Below the pieces are notes generated by a model. That model had not been told where the DNA came from and ran no database searches. It saw nothing but the letters and a program-made list of their open reading frames with translations. Positions 33,624 through 45,913 of a stretch of 64,000 nucleotides of DNA are shown one piece after another (within the stretch, counting starts at the first letter, position 1; every line of letters begins with the position of its first letter). The position numbers and the translations under genes are program-made. The stretch comes from an uncultured Collinsella sp. (GTDB lineage Bacteria > Actinomycetota > Coriobacteriia > Coriobacteriales > Coriobacteriaceae), in assembly GCA_902479135.1 (NCBI GenBank), contig CABSNU010000010.1, positions 1 through 64,000 on the forward strand. The letters are read 5' to 3'.

Positions 33624-34375
33624 TGTTCACCTGCCACGCTCCTCATGCCGTTCTTTTCGCCGTTATCGGCAAAGCGGAACTTTGTGGGCAAAATCACCGA
33701 TTTGCAATGCTCCACAAAACGCATGTCCTTATCAAATTCGATCGTGCTCTCATAGAACACCGGCGTTTCCTCTTCTTGTTGGAGCAGCTCGGCCTCTTCG
33801 GCGTTCAAACGCGAGATGGAGATATGCTCACGTCCATGCTCAACACGCACGCCACCTTCTTTGAGCAAGACATCGTAAAGGCTCTCGCACTCAAAATCGT
33901 GCTCGGGAAGCGATGGGCACAGGGACAGGTTAACGTGAGCCGTCTCGATTGACGCCGGCTCGCCCTCAATAAGCCGAACGCGCTGCATGCGGAGTAAAGG
34001 AGCACCTACAGACACCCCAAGCTTGTCGGCAAGCGCCTCATCCGCCTCGATGGTCTCGGTGGAAACCAGACGAGAAGAGGGATGCAGGCCGGCAGTCCGC
34101 ACGGCATCGGAAAAGTTATACGTTTCCTGGAAGATGTTCAGCGGCTTAGGAGGACACACATACGTACCCGATCCGCGACGGCTCTCGAGCGTTCCGCACG
34201 AGATGAGCCGCGTGATACCGGCGCGCAACGCCGTACGCGAAACGCCGATCTCTTCGCACAGCACGCGCTCGGCCGGCAGGCGATCGCCGCCGGCAAGCTG
34301 ATGGTGCTGGATATACCATAGAATTCCCTCAACAGCACGATCTTTAGGGGGAATTGCATAAGATTCGCCTGCCAT
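33608..34375 (-). CDS. GntR-family (UTRA) transcriptional regulator
   Basis: 255 residues. Winged helix with LPAERVLCEEIGVSRTALRAG and RRGSGTYVC at about 30-75, then a UTRA domain (LLRMQRVRLIEGEPASIETA). TGAGGAG precedes the ATG. It forms a tight pair with the next GntR gene; two paralogous regulators in tandem suggest two related inducers or hetero-regulation of the PTS operon. The lower GC content and use of AT-rich codons match its operon. Confidence 0.87.
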   Translation of the reverse strand: MAGESYAIPPKDRAVEGILWYIQHHQLAGGDRLPAERVLCEEIGVSRTALRAGITRLISCGTLESRRGSGTYVCPPKPLNIFQETYNFSDAVRTAGLHPSSRLVSTETIEADEALADKLGVSVGAPLLRMQRVRLIEGEPASIETAHVNLSLCPSLPEHDFECESLYDVLLKEGGVRVEHGREHISISRLNAEEAELLQQEEETPVFYESTIEFDKDMRFVEHCKSVILPTKFRFADNGEKNGMRSVAGEQWLKQ

Positions 34376-34413
34376 TGCACAGACTCCTCATTCAGAAACG
34401 TATGCCGCCAAAA

Positions 34414-34902
34414 TTAGACCAGCCCTCCCATGGCATCAAATTCGGCCTTGATCTTCTCGGCGACATTCCGATACGACTTATATAGGCTTGAATCGCGTTT
34501 GACTTCGTCGGTCATAACGGGAATCTCTAATTTGGAAACCTCGTCTTTTCCCGTCTGAACCGCCACAACAACGCCCATACCAAGACACATATTACGCTTG
34601 GCAGCGTTCATTTTTGCCGCCTTAGCGGGATTTGCCAGAATACGCTGGGCAAATTCCCGTTTTGAGGCCACTTCCTCGGCCTCCGGATCGCCTGCCTCGG
34701 CCACTTCGCACTGCAACACGTCCGCATAGTCAAAAATCTTCGGCTCGCCGCCGCGCTGATGTACGGCCCACTTGTGACGCGTGGCATCCTGGTAGATAGC
34801 CGGCAAAAACGTAAATCGCGGCGGGTCCAAAATCGTATCCGTGATGGTAAACACATCGGGATCAAAGGCATCCTGCGGGTTTTTCTTCTTGAACAGCCCC
34901 AT
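34414..34902 (-). CDS. Conserved-looking small cytoplasmic protein of unknown function
   Basis: 162 residues from ATG 34902, which has GGGAGG upstream; a longer frame reaching 34974 lacks one. It starts MGLFKKKNPQDAFDPDVF, then has a beta-rich core (RFTFLPAIYQDATRHKWAVH, KIFDYADVLQCEV) and a helical C-terminus (SLYKSYRNVAEKIKAEFDAM). No family is recognised and no catalytic motif is seen. The middle resembles proteins that read a small-domain input, but this is only an impression. It lies 38 bases upstream of the GntR pair on the same strand. Confidence 0.6.
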   Translation of the reverse strand: MGLFKKKNPQDAFDPDVFTITDTILDPPRFTFLPAIYQDATRHKWAVHQRGGEPKIFDYADVLQCEVAEAGDPEAEEVASKREFAQRILANPAKAAKMNAAKRNMCLGMGVVVAVQTGKDEVSKLEIPVMTDEVKRDSSLYKSYRNVAEKIKAEFDAMGGLV

Positions 34903-35023
34903 ATCAGCCTCCCGTACTAGCATTAAACAACTCAAGCTGAATATAGCACCAATTTCAAGCCGCCGCTTTATCACATCGGTGCGCGGCGCCTATGGCTCGC
35001 TCAGCGGAAGAGTTTACGGACGA

Positions 35024-35096
35024 GGGCCGGGGTGCCTGCTTTGTTTTGAGAAGTGGGCTTCGCGAACTTCTCAAAACAAAGCAGGCACCCCGGCCC
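35024..35096. repeat. Perfect 31-bp inverted repeat with an 11-base loop
   Basis: GGGCCGGGGTGCCTGCTTTG (from 35024, extending to 35054) is perfectly paired with 35066-35096 around GGGCTTCGCGA. It lies 54 bases after the stop of the minus-strand lacI gene. No T-run follows in either direction, so it is not a classical terminator. The rest of the gap up to 35150 has no feature. Confidence 0.85.
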
Positions 35097-35150
35097 CGCC
35101 GGCAAATAGCGAACACCCCGCATGCAATCTATGCAAACAAACAAGTACGC

Positions 35151-36179
35151 TTAGCTATATTCGGTAAGATCGAGCACACTACCCTTCACGATAAGCGCCG
35201 GCTCCAGAACGACCTCTTCGGCACGTCTACCGCCCCTACCGGCAAGACGCTTGGACATGCAGCCAAAAGCATGCTCCGCAAGGACACCAGGATCCTGCTC
35301 AATCGCGGTCAGAGCCGGCTCAAAGAGAACGTCGGCCGCCGAGTTGTCGTAACTCACCACCGAGATATCGCCCGGGATACTCTTCCCCATCTCGTGCAAG
35401 CGCTTGAGCAGACCGAGGGCAATGTTATCCGAGCTTGCGAACACGGCGGTGGCATCGGTTGCAAGCACAGCCTCCGAGGCCTCGTAGGCACTCGGGATGT
35501 AGTACTCGCTCTCAAACTCCAGGCGTGCGTCGATGGGCAGCCCCACCTCGCGCAGCGCGCGCTCGTAACCGGCGAGTCGCTTGCGGCCCGTATTGGAGCG
35601 ACGCGCGTTAACCAGACAGGCGATGCGGCGATGACCCTGCTCAATCAGATACCGCGTGGCCATGTAGCCGCCCATCTCGTGGTCGAACATCACCTTGTCG
35701 CACTCGAGCCCCTCAATGGCACGGTCGACCATCACGGCTGGGATGGGCAGATGGCTCACCTCCTCGCGCAGGGCGCGATCGTCGGAGAACTCGTCACCCA
35801 CCACCAGAAAGACGCCGTCGACGCCGCGCGTCACCAGCTGGCGCAGCAGTTCCAAATCGTCATCGGCGCTTCCACCCGAGCTGGTAATAAAGAGCGCGTA
35901 ACCGTCCTCGCGGCAACGCTTTTCCAAGCTGCCGGCAAGCGAGGCAAAAAAGCGGCTCTCGATATTGGGAACGATAAGGCCCAGTGTGCGCGACTCGCGC
36001 ATGACCAGGCTGCGCGCGATCTGGTTAGGAACATAGTGGTTGCGCGCCGCGACCTCCTTGATGCGCTTGCGGTTTTCTTCCGAGATGCGACAGGGCCGAT
36101 TATTGAGAACAAGCGAGACCGACGAAGGGGAAAGCCCCACCTCCTGGGCGATCTGCTTGAGGGTGACTTTGTTGGCCAT
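35151..36179 (-). CDS. LacI-family transcriptional regulator
   Basis: 342 residues from ATG 36179 (GGAAGGAG upstream). The frame stays open far upstream but only as antisense to murB. The N-terminal helix-turn-helix is VTLKQIAQEVGLSPSSVSLVLN with hinge IARSLVMR, followed by a periplasmic-binding-protein-like domain (LGLIVPNIESRFFASLAG, SDNIALGLLKRLHEMG). Ligand is unknown. Possible targets are the maltodextrin genes, whose promoters carry TTGTTTRAAC motifs typical in size of LacI half-site pairs. Confidence 0.92.
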   Translation of the reverse strand: MANKVTLKQIAQEVGLSPSSVSLVLNNRPCRISEENRKRIKEVAARNHYVPNQIARSLVMRESRTLGLIVPNIESRFFASLAGSLEKRCREDGYALFITSSGGSADDDLELLRQLVTRGVDGVFLVVGDEFSDDRALREEVSHLPIPAVMVDRAIEGLECDKVMFDHEMGGYMATRYLIEQGHRRIACLVNARRSNTGRKRLAGYERALREVGLPIDARLEFESEYYIPSAYEASEAVLATDATAVFASSDNIALGLLKRLHEMGKSIPGDISVVSYDNSAADVLFEPALTAIEQDPGVLAEHAFGCMSKRLAGRGGRRAEEVVLEPALIVKGSVLDLTEYS

Positions 36180-36362
36180 CTCGCTCCTTCCGGGTTTACG
36201 CGCAATCTCTTGAAAGTATAGCGACTGCCCATCTACCTCGGTGATAAACACTTTACCAATCCGGTGGACGGCTGTTTTATCGCCGCCAGCGCACCAAATC
36301 CGTCCAGGTGGGGTATATTGCAATCGATTGATGACAACAACCACCAAAAGGCGGATATTCGC

Positions 36363-37325
36363 ATGCACGAGAACGACTTTTTTAACGAGGACCTGCTCTG
36401 CGCGCTCGCTGGCGTTGCCGGCGAGGACAACGTACTCATGAGCGAGCCCATGCGCGAGCACACCACGTTTAAGATCGGCGGCCCGGCCGATGTCTTTGTC
36501 ACACCCGACACCGAGCAGGGCCTCGTCGCCACGCTCGATACCTGCTATCGCTGCGATCTGCCGCTTACCATCGTGGGCAACGGCTCCGACTTGCTCGTTG
36601 GCGACAAGGGCATCCGTGGCGTCGTCGTGGCGCTGGGAAAAGGTCTCTCCGACATCACCGTCGATGGCATGCGCGTCACGGCGGCAGCTGGCGCCTTGCT
36701 TTCCGATGTCGCCGCGGCTGCCGCCGAAGCCTGCCTCACCGGCATGGAGCCCATCTCGGGCATCCCCGGATCGGTCGGCGGCGCCTGCTACATGAACGCC
36801 GGTGCCTACGGTGCCTGCATGGCCGATGTGCTGGAGTCCGTGCGCGTCTACAAACCCGCTCGCCAGCTCGACGACGGCACCCGCGGCAGCGGCAATATCA
36901 TTGAGTTCGATGTCGATGAGCTCAACCTGGGCTATCGCAAGAGCCGCATTGCCGACGACGGCTTCATCGTGCTTTCGGCCACCTTCAATCTCGCTCCGGG
37001 CAACGCCGCGATGATCAAGGCCGACATGGACGACTACCGCCAGCGCCGCGAGGACAAGCAGCCGCTCGACATGCCGAGTGCCGGCTCCACTTTCAAGCGC
37101 CCCGAGGGCTACTTTGCCGGCAAGCTCATCATGGACGCCGGCCTGCGAGGACACGCCGTTGGCGGCGCGCAGGTGAGCGAGAAGCACTGCGGCTTCATCG
37201 TCAACGCCGACCACGCCACCGCCGCCGACGTCGACGAACTCATCCGCCACATCCAGACAACCGTCAAAGACCAATTCAACGTAGACCTAGAACCCGAAGT
37301 CCACCGAGTCGGCGAATTCCTCTAA
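36363..37325 (+). CDS. murB: UDP-N-acetylenolpyruvoylglucosamine reductase MurB
   Basis: 320 residues from ATG 36363 (AAAGGCGG upstream). FAD-binding motifs: HTTFKIGGPADV, VGNGSDLLV, and GIPGSVGGACYMNAGAYG with the active-site region. PSAGSTFKRP holds the catalytic Ser and the C-terminal Glu is in VDLEPEVHRVG, making it type I/II MurB. It reduces UDP-GlcNAc-enolpyruvate to UDP-MurNAc in peptidoglycan synthesis. It is divergent from lacI. Confidence 0.96.
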   Translation: MHENDFFNEDLLCALAGVAGEDNVLMSEPMREHTTFKIGGPADVFVTPDTEQGLVATLDTCYRCDLPLTIVGNGSDLLVGDKGIRGVVVALGKGLSDITVDGMRVTAAAGALLSDVAAAAAEACLTGMEPISGIPGSVGGACYMNAGAYGACMADVLESVRVYKPARQLDDGTRGSGNIIEFDVDELNLGYRKSRIADDGFIVLSATFNLAPGNAAMIKADMDDYRQRREDKQPLDMPSAGSTFKRPEGYFAGKLIMDAGLRGHAVGGAQVSEKHCGFIVNADHATAADVDELIRHIQTTVKDQFNVDLEPEVHRVGEFL

Positions 37326-37352
37326 AAAAAGAAGGCCCCGAAAGGGGCCTTC
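37324..37352 (-). terminator. Terminator between murB and the NlpC gene
   Basis: GAAGGCCCC (37331-37339) pairs with GGGGCCTTC (37344-37352) around GAAA. Seven A residues precede it on the plus strand, so it is a canonical terminator for minus-strand transcripts coming from the NlpC gene through repeat copy A; it may work weakly for murB. Confidence 0.8.
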
Positions 37353-37407
37353 ACCATATTTATTCAGATAACCCAGTCCGGTGTGTCGCGCTCAGGACCC
37401 GAGAGGG

Positions 37408-37532
37408 CCGGGACAGCCCGAGAGGCATAAGGTTGATCGCGAGTTCCGCACGAGCCGGAGAGCACTTAATGTGCTCTCCGTGCGAGCAGGACTGCCCGAG
37501 CAGGCAACCTTATGCCTCTCGGGCTGTCCCGG
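37408..37532 (-). repeat. Structured repeat family 1, copy A
   Basis: Outer arms 37408-37434 and 37506-37532 are perfectly complementary (27 bp). Inside is a 79-base core beginning GGTTGATCGCGAGTTCCGCA, with an inner hairpin GGAGAGCAC/GTGCTCTCC around TTAAT and the segment GAGCAGGACTG. It begins 12 bases after the stop of the minus-strand NlpC gene and precedes that gene's terminator, so it is probably transcribed in the 3' UTR. Confidence 0.85.
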
Positions 37533-37544
37533 ACCAAGCCGCAG

Positions 37545-38735
37545 TTACGACAGCGCAATACCGCCAAGCCAGCCCCAACGCACGCCAGAGCCAGTGCCAT
37601 AGAAGCTAATAAACGAATCAAGCGACTTAGACGTAATGGCGCCCTCGTTGCTCATAACGATGCCGCCGCCAACGTAGATACCCACATGACCGTAGATAAG
37701 GCCCGGAGCACCCGTGCCGCTGTGCGAGGAATCGGCCACGATCATGCCCACCTGCAGCGCCGAGCGGTCGGAGCTATAGCACCATGCGTTAAACATATCG
37801 CACGCGTTACCGCCAAAGTAGCCAACGCCGGCGTTACGGAAGACATTGGTAACCCACGCCGCGCACCAGTTCTGACCCGGCGAAGGCGTGGAGTAGCACG
37901 CGTTGACGACGGCCTGCTGTTTGCCCGAGCCGGCATTCTGTTGCGGGGTCCCGGACGCATACGATCCACCACCCGAGTAGGAATTGTTCTTGTTCGCGGC
38001 GGCAGCGGCAGCGGCGGCCTTCCTGGCAGCCTCCTCAGCCTGGGCGGCAGCGAGGATCTCGGAATCGCGCTGAGCCATGAGCTCCTTGACGTCGTCGGAA
38101 AGACCGTTCAGCATGGTCTGGACTTCTTGCTGCTTGGCCTGCATATCCTGCATCTGAGCCGTCTGCTGGTCCTTGAGTTTTTCCAGGTCGGCCTTTTGTG
38201 CTTCGAGCTCGGTCTTCTGTGCGTCGAGCTCAGCCTGAATCGTCTGGATATCCTCGATGGCATCGCGGTCGCTCTTGTTGATCTTCTCAACGTAATGCGC
38301 GTTGGCGACGAGTTCCTCAAACGAGCCAGAGGCCAGCAGCAGCGACAGGATGTTCGTGCCGCCGGACTTGTAGCTGGCGGCCACGCGATCGGAAAGGTCG
38401 TTGCGCTTCTTCTTGAGCTCGGCCTTCTTTTCATCGATCTGGGCCTGCGTGTCGTCAATCTTGCCCTGGACATTCTCGATGTCGTTGAGGGTCTGGGCAT
38501 TCTTGTTGGCCAGCGCCGCATACTCATTTGCGATGCTGTCGAGCTGGGCCTGAACCTCGTCGAGTTGGGCCTGGGCGGCATTCAGTTTATCGGTGGTTTC
38601 TTTGGAAGCCTCCGCCGCATGGGCGCGAGCGGGCAGGCCAAAAAGAACCGCCGCAGAAGCGGCGCCGAACAGAGCCTTGAGGGCAGTGCGGCGCGAGAGC
38701 TCCTGGGAAAGGATGGAATCGCTGTTTGGTGACAT
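37545..38735 (-). CDS. Secreted coiled-coil NlpC/P60- or CHAP-like peptidoglycan hydrolase
   Basis: 396 residues. An N-terminal signal (SRRTALKALFGAASAAVLFG) has a twin-Arg pair and an AHA cleavage site near residue 40. A long coiled coil follows (about 45-235, repeated QLDEVQAQLDS-type heptads), then a Ser/Gly/Ala linker and a C-terminal cysteine peptidase domain (about 275-396) with Cys in NWCAAWVTNVF and His in YGHVGIYVGG. This layout matches RipA/PcsB-type cell-separation hydrolases regulated through the coiled coil. CATATGTAC over the start codon is repeated inversely at 38788-38796, a possible operator. Confidence 0.85.
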   Translation of the reverse strand: MSPNSDSILSQELSRRTALKALFGAASAAVLFGLPARAHAAEASKETTDKLNAAQAQLDEVQAQLDSIANEYAALANKNAQTLNDIENVQGKIDDTQAQIDEKKAELKKKRNDLSDRVAASYKSGGTNILSLLLASGSFEELVANAHYVEKINKSDRDAIEDIQTIQAELDAQKTELEAQKADLEKLKDQQTAQMQDMQAKQQEVQTMLNGLSDDVKELMAQRDSEILAAAQAEEAARKAAAAAAAANKNNSYSGGGSYASGTPQQNAGSGKQQAVVNACYSTPSPGQNWCAAWVTNVFRNAGVGYFGGNACDMFNAWCYSSDRSALQVGMIVADSSHSGTGAPGLIYGHVGIYVGGGIVMSNEGAITSKSLDSFISFYGTGSGVRWGWLGGIALS

Positions 38736-39001
38736 ATGTACTCCGTTACATGTTTATTTATATGTCGCTCAACTCATACATATTAGCGTACATATGGCGC
38801 GTCCCAACGATTTCCACGAACGGCAGGAAACTACAAGGTCAGCGGCTCGTAAGCAAATGCCAAAGATCAGGTTATGCGTACGCAAGCTCTTCTATGAGTA
38901 CGTTAGCACAATCCTCTGCTTTTCCTACAGCGCACGATTTGGGTGTCCCTGCCTGCGCTATACTCCCCTGAAGAAGTGTTCCTGATTCGATAGGAGACTA
39001 C

Positions 39002-40063
39002 ATGTCCAAAGCACTCGACCCCAAAGACACCTGCGTCCTCGTTACCGGTGGCGCCGGCTTTATCGGCTCGCACACCGTCGTTCAGCTGCTCGAGGGTGGC
39101 TACCAGGTCGTCATCGTCGATGATCTCTCCAACTCCAGCGCCGTCGCCGTCGACCGCGTCAAGACCATCGTGGGCGACGAGGCCGCCAAGAACCTCACCT
39201 TCTACGAGGCCAACGTGCTCGACCGCGATGCGATGAACAAGATCTTCGATACCCATCAGATCGACCGCGTCATCCACTTCGCCGGCTTTAAGGCCGTCGG
39301 CGAGTCGGTGAGCAAGCCCGTCGAGTACTACCACAACAACATCGAGAACACCCTGGTGCTCGTCGACGTCATGCGCAACCATGGCTGCAAGTCCATCATC
39401 TTCTCAAGCTCCTCGACCGTCTACGGCGACCCGGACAACCCGCCCGTCACCGAGGAGGATCCTAAGAAGCCCGCGACCAACCCCTATGGTTGGACCAAGT
39501 GGATGATCGAGCAGATCCTTATGGACGTCCACACCGCCGACCCCGAGTGGGACGTCGTGCTGCTCCGTTACTTCAACCCCATCGGCGCTCATCCGTCGGG
39601 CCTGATCGGCGAGGACCCCAAGGGCATCCCCAACAACCTGGTGCCCTATGTCGCCCAGGTCGCCGTGGGCAAGCTCGAGGCCGTTCAGGTCTTTGGTAAC
39701 GACTACCCCACCCCCGACGGCACCGGCGTGCGCGACTACATCCACGTGTGCGATCTGGCCTCTGGTCACGTTGCCGCCCTTAACTGGATGAACGGCAAGA
39801 CCGGCGTCGAGATCTTTAACTTGGGCACCGGCACCGGCACCTCGGTACTCGAGGTCGTCGCCGCCTTCTCCAAGGCTTGTGGCAAGGAGCTGCCCTACGT
39901 GATCCGCGAGCGCCGCGCCGGCGACATCGCTGCCAACTGGTGCGATGCCTCCAAGGCCGAGCGCATGATGGGCTGGAAGGCCCAATACGACATCGCGGAC
40001 ATGTGCCGCGATAGCTGGAACTGGCAGAGCCACAACCCCAACGGCTTCGCCGACGCCGAGTAG
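39002..40063 (+). CDS. galE: UDP-glucose 4-epimerase GalE
   Basis: 353 residues. The extended SDR NAD site is VTGGAGFIGSHTVVQLLEGG; catalytic Ser/Thr is in FSSSSTVYGD and the YxxxK motif in NPYGWTKWM. It interconverts UDP-glucose and UDP-galactose for galactose use and surface glycans. A TATACT at 38959-38964 is a likely -10 box and AGGAGAC precedes the ATG. It ends in a strong terminator. Confidence 0.96.
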   Translation: MSKALDPKDTCVLVTGGAGFIGSHTVVQLLEGGYQVVIVDDLSNSSAVAVDRVKTIVGDEAAKNLTFYEANVLDRDAMNKIFDTHQIDRVIHFAGFKAVGESVSKPVEYYHNNIENTLVLVDVMRNHGCKSIIFSSSSTVYGDPDNPPVTEEDPKKPATNPYGWTKWMIEQILMDVHTADPEWDVVLLRYFNPIGAHPSGLIGEDPKGIPNNLVPYVAQVAVGKLEAVQVFGNDYPTPDGTGVRDYIHVCDLASGHVAALNWMNGKTGVEIFNLGTGTGTSVLEVVAAFSKACGKELPYVIRERRAGDIAANWCDASKAERMMGWKAQYDIADMCRDSWNWQSHNPNGFADAE

Positions 40064-40085
40064 CAAAAACCTACATACCGCTCTT

Positions 40086-40121
40086 GCCCCGATCTCACGT
40101 TGTGAGGTCGGGGCTTTTTTT
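40086..40121 (+). terminator. Terminator of galE
   Basis: GCCCCGATCTCAC pairs with GTGAGGTCGGGGC, followed by seven T residues. Confidence 0.92.
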
Positions 40122-40173
40122 CATGGCATGTAACCATTCGCCGAAAATCGACCAACTTTTTTATCTTGCCTGT

Positions 40174-40199
40174 ACATGTTTAAACAACATGTTTACAAT
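40174..40199 (+). promoter_or_regulatory. Operator-like sequence in the malQ promoter
   Basis: ACATGTTTA occurs at 40174 and again at 40187. The first covers GTTTAAACAA (40178-40187), the reverse of the TTGTTTAAAC found at 50092 and 50214. TACAAT (40194-40199) may be the -10 box, placing the motif between -35 and -10. Confidence 0.5.
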
Positions 40200-40284
40200 A
40201 GGCGTATCGAATCAGAACATCGGAGGCGGACTGCACACCCATCGGCAGGCCGACCCCACAACAAGAAGGTTGGTGAGCGCATTC

Positions 40285-41790
40285 ATGGAGCGTGCAAGCG
40301 GCGTCCTCATGCCCGTCTCATCTCTGCCCGGACCATACGGAATCGGCGGCTTTGGCTGGAATGCCTACGACTTCGTCGATTTTCTCGCCTCGTGCAAACA
40401 ACATTACTGGCAGATTCTGCCCCTTACGACGACCAGCTATGGCGACTCGCCCTATCAGTCGTTCTCGGCCCGCGCTGGCAACCCCAACTTTATCGACTTT
40501 GCCGAGCTTATCGAAGCAGGGTATCTGGAGCAGCGCGATATCGATGGCGTGTATCTGGGATCCGACCCCAGCAATGTCGACTACGGTGCTATCTTTGGCG
40601 GCCGCCGTCAGATTCTCGACCGCGCCGCCGAGCGCTTTGCCGCCGACAAGCCGGCCGATTTCGATGGCTTTATCCAGGCCAACGAGGACTGGCTCATCCC
40701 CTACTGTGAGTTCATGACCGTCAAAGAGGAGTGCGGTCTCAAGGCGTTTTGGGAGTGGCCCGCGGAGCTCCGCACCCGCGGCGAGGCTTCCGCCAAGGTC
40801 TGCGCCGACCATCCGGCGCGTATGCTCTACCACCAGATGACGCAGTACTTCTTCGATCGCCAGTGGAGCCGCCTCAAGGCCTATGCCAACGAGCGCGGCA
40901 TTCTCATCATCGGCGACCTGCCCATCTACGTCTCGCGTGACTCCGTCGAGATGTGGGCGACGCCTGAGCTCTTTAAGATCGACGCCGCCGGCAATCCCGT
41001 GAGCGTCGCCGGCACGCCGCCCGACCAGTTCTCGGCCACCGGCCAGTACTGGGGCAACCCCATCTACGACTGGGACGCCATGGAGTCCGACGGCTTCTCC
41101 TGGTGGGAGGGCCGCATTCGCGCCGCCCTCGACATGTACGACGTCATCCGCCTGGATCACTTCCGCGGCTTCGAGGCCTATTGGGAGGTGCCGTTCTCCT
41201 CGCCCGATTCGTCCTACGGTTCGTGGACGCAGGGTCCCGGCCTCAAGTTCTTCAAGACGCTCGAGGAAAAGCTCGGCACGCTGCCCATCATCGCCGAGGA
41301 CCTGGGCTTCCTCACCCCCGGCGTCATCGACATGCGCGACAACTCGGGCTTCCCCGGCATGAAGATCCTGCAGTTTGCCTTTGAGGGCACCAACTCGTAC
41401 TACCTGCCGCATAACTACATCGCCAACACCGTCGCCTACGTGGGCACCCACGACAACGAGACGGCGCGCGGCTGGTTTGAGGGAACGGCCACCCCGCGTC
41501 AGCGCGAGCAGGCAGCCCTGTACACCCATCAGCAGGCCGGCGAGCCTATCACCGACGCACTCAACCGAACCATCGCAGCCAGCGTGAGCGACACGTGCAT
41601 CTACACCATGCAGGACCTGCTCAACTTGGGCAACGAGGCGCGCATCAACACCCCTGCCACACTGGGCGGCAACTGGACCTGGCGCATGCTCGACGGCGCC
41701 ATCACCCGCGAGCTCGAGCACAAACTCACCGACTGGACCGAGACCTACTTCCGCATCCCGTCGGAAGCCGAAATCGAGCTTCCTCAATAG
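40285..41790 (+). CDS. malQ: 4-alpha-glucanotransferase (amylomaltase) MalQ
   Basis: 501 residues from ATG 40285, the position that matches family starts (RASGVLMPVSSLPGPYGIGG); a GTG at 40273 is possible. GH77 motifs: YQSFSARAGNP, LIIGDLPIYVSRDSVE, the nucleophile Asp in IRLDHFRGFEAYW, acid Glu in PIIAEDLG, and GTHDNETARGW. It transfers glucan chains between maltodextrins, producing glucose and longer chains for the phosphorylase gene 128 bases downstream. Confidence 0.95.
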   Translation: MERASGVLMPVSSLPGPYGIGGFGWNAYDFVDFLASCKQHYWQILPLTTTSYGDSPYQSFSARAGNPNFIDFAELIEAGYLEQRDIDGVYLGSDPSNVDYGAIFGGRRQILDRAAERFAADKPADFDGFIQANEDWLIPYCEFMTVKEECGLKAFWEWPAELRTRGEASAKVCADHPARMLYHQMTQYFFDRQWSRLKAYANERGILIIGDLPIYVSRDSVEMWATPELFKIDAAGNPVSVAGTPPDQFSATGQYWGNPIYDWDAMESDGFSWWEGRIRAALDMYDVIRLDHFRGFEAYWEVPFSSPDSSYGSWTQGPGLKFFKTLEEKLGTLPIIAEDLGFLTPGVIDMRDNSGFPGMKILQFAFEGTNSYYLPHNYIANTVAYVGTHDNETARGWFEGTATPRQREQAALYTHQQAGEPITDALNRTIAASVSDTCIYTMQDLLNLGNEARINTPATLGGNWTWRMLDGAITRELEHKLTDWTETYFRIPSEAEIELPQ

Positions 41791-41837
41791 GAGCTACCGC
41801 GCCTGACCCCTCCCCACCGTGCGGACGCGCTTGCTTA

Positions 41838-41874
41838 CCCGCGCGAGGCCACTCCAATCCCCTCGCGCGGGATT
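41838..41874 (+). terminator. Hairpin between malQ and glgP
   Basis: CCCGCGCGAGG (41838-41848) pairs with CCTCGCGCGGG (41861-41871), followed by ATTCTTAT. It is a weak terminator or processing stem. Confidence 0.6.
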
Positions 41875-41918
41875 CTTATGAATTGCAGACATGTAATCAA
41901 CCCATTACAGGAGGAAAC

Positions 41919-44186
<2,268 letters not shown>

Positions 44187-44215
44187 TTTCGCTTCCCTTA
44201 CCCATCCTCTTGAGA

Positions 44216-44247
44216 AACGGAGTCGTGGCAACACGGCTCCGTTTTTT
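44216..44247 (+). terminator. Terminator of glgP
   Basis: AACGGAGTCGTG pairs with the following ACACGGCTCCGTT (one bulge) and is followed by six T residues. Confidence 0.85.
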
Positions 44248-44287
44248 GTGCCCGCACGTTACCCTGTGACCCGACTCGACCAAACAA

Positions 44288-44504
44288 TCTCGATCTGTAA
44301 CAGCTACTCGGTAAAAACGGCCCCAGCTGTTACAGATTGAGACATACCGGCCCCTCCCCTTGGGTTTATCTCAATCTGTAACATCTAGCAACTGAAATTC
44401 GCCTTTGGTGTTACAGATTTAGATGAAATGGTTAGCTCGGCGGAACCGTCTCGATCTGTAACACCTAGCGTCCGAAATCGGCCCTACCCGTTACAGATCG
44501 AGAC
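44288..44504. repeat. Array of three palindromic units with an 80-bp period
   Basis: Units at 44288-44342, 44368-44424 and 44448-44504. Each begins TCTCRATCTGTAAC and ends GTTACAGATYGAGA or close to it, making a 14-18-bp stem. The loops are also related (CTAGC...GAAAT.CG.CC). The units start 80-81 bases apart. They fill the gap between the glgP and malK terminators; no cas genes or open frame are present. Confidence 0.85.
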
Positions 44505-44532
44505 AAACGACCGGTCAGACACCCCCAGCACA

Positions 44533-44575
44533 AAGAAAGGCCCCCCCCTCTCGCCCAGCGGACGGGAGGGGAGCC
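44533..44575 (-). terminator. Terminator of malK
   Basis: On the minus strand GGCTCCCCTCCCG pairs with the GGGAGAGGGGGGGGCC region with mismatches, then CTTTCTTTG. It lies 70 bases after the malK stop. Confidence 0.6.
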
Positions 44576-44645
44576 TTATATGTGACCGCGGCAAAAGGAT
44601 GGCAATACCGCAGTCGCCCAAAGGGAGGGCCTGGATGCACCGGGC

Positions 44646-45845
<1,200 letters not shown>

Positions 45846-45913
45846 GTCTTTACCTTTCGATATGCGGCGCCACGCTGAGGGGCGCCGCAGAAACTTGCAA
45901 AACAGTTACGGCA

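Noticed and set aside
36180..37274. Upstream extension of the lacI reading frame
   Set aside because: It runs antisense through murB; the ATG at 36179 has a strong SD and starts the conserved helix-turn-helix.
44288..44504. CRISPR array
   Set aside because: Only three units, each itself a long palindrome with partly conserved loops, period 80, and no cas genes.
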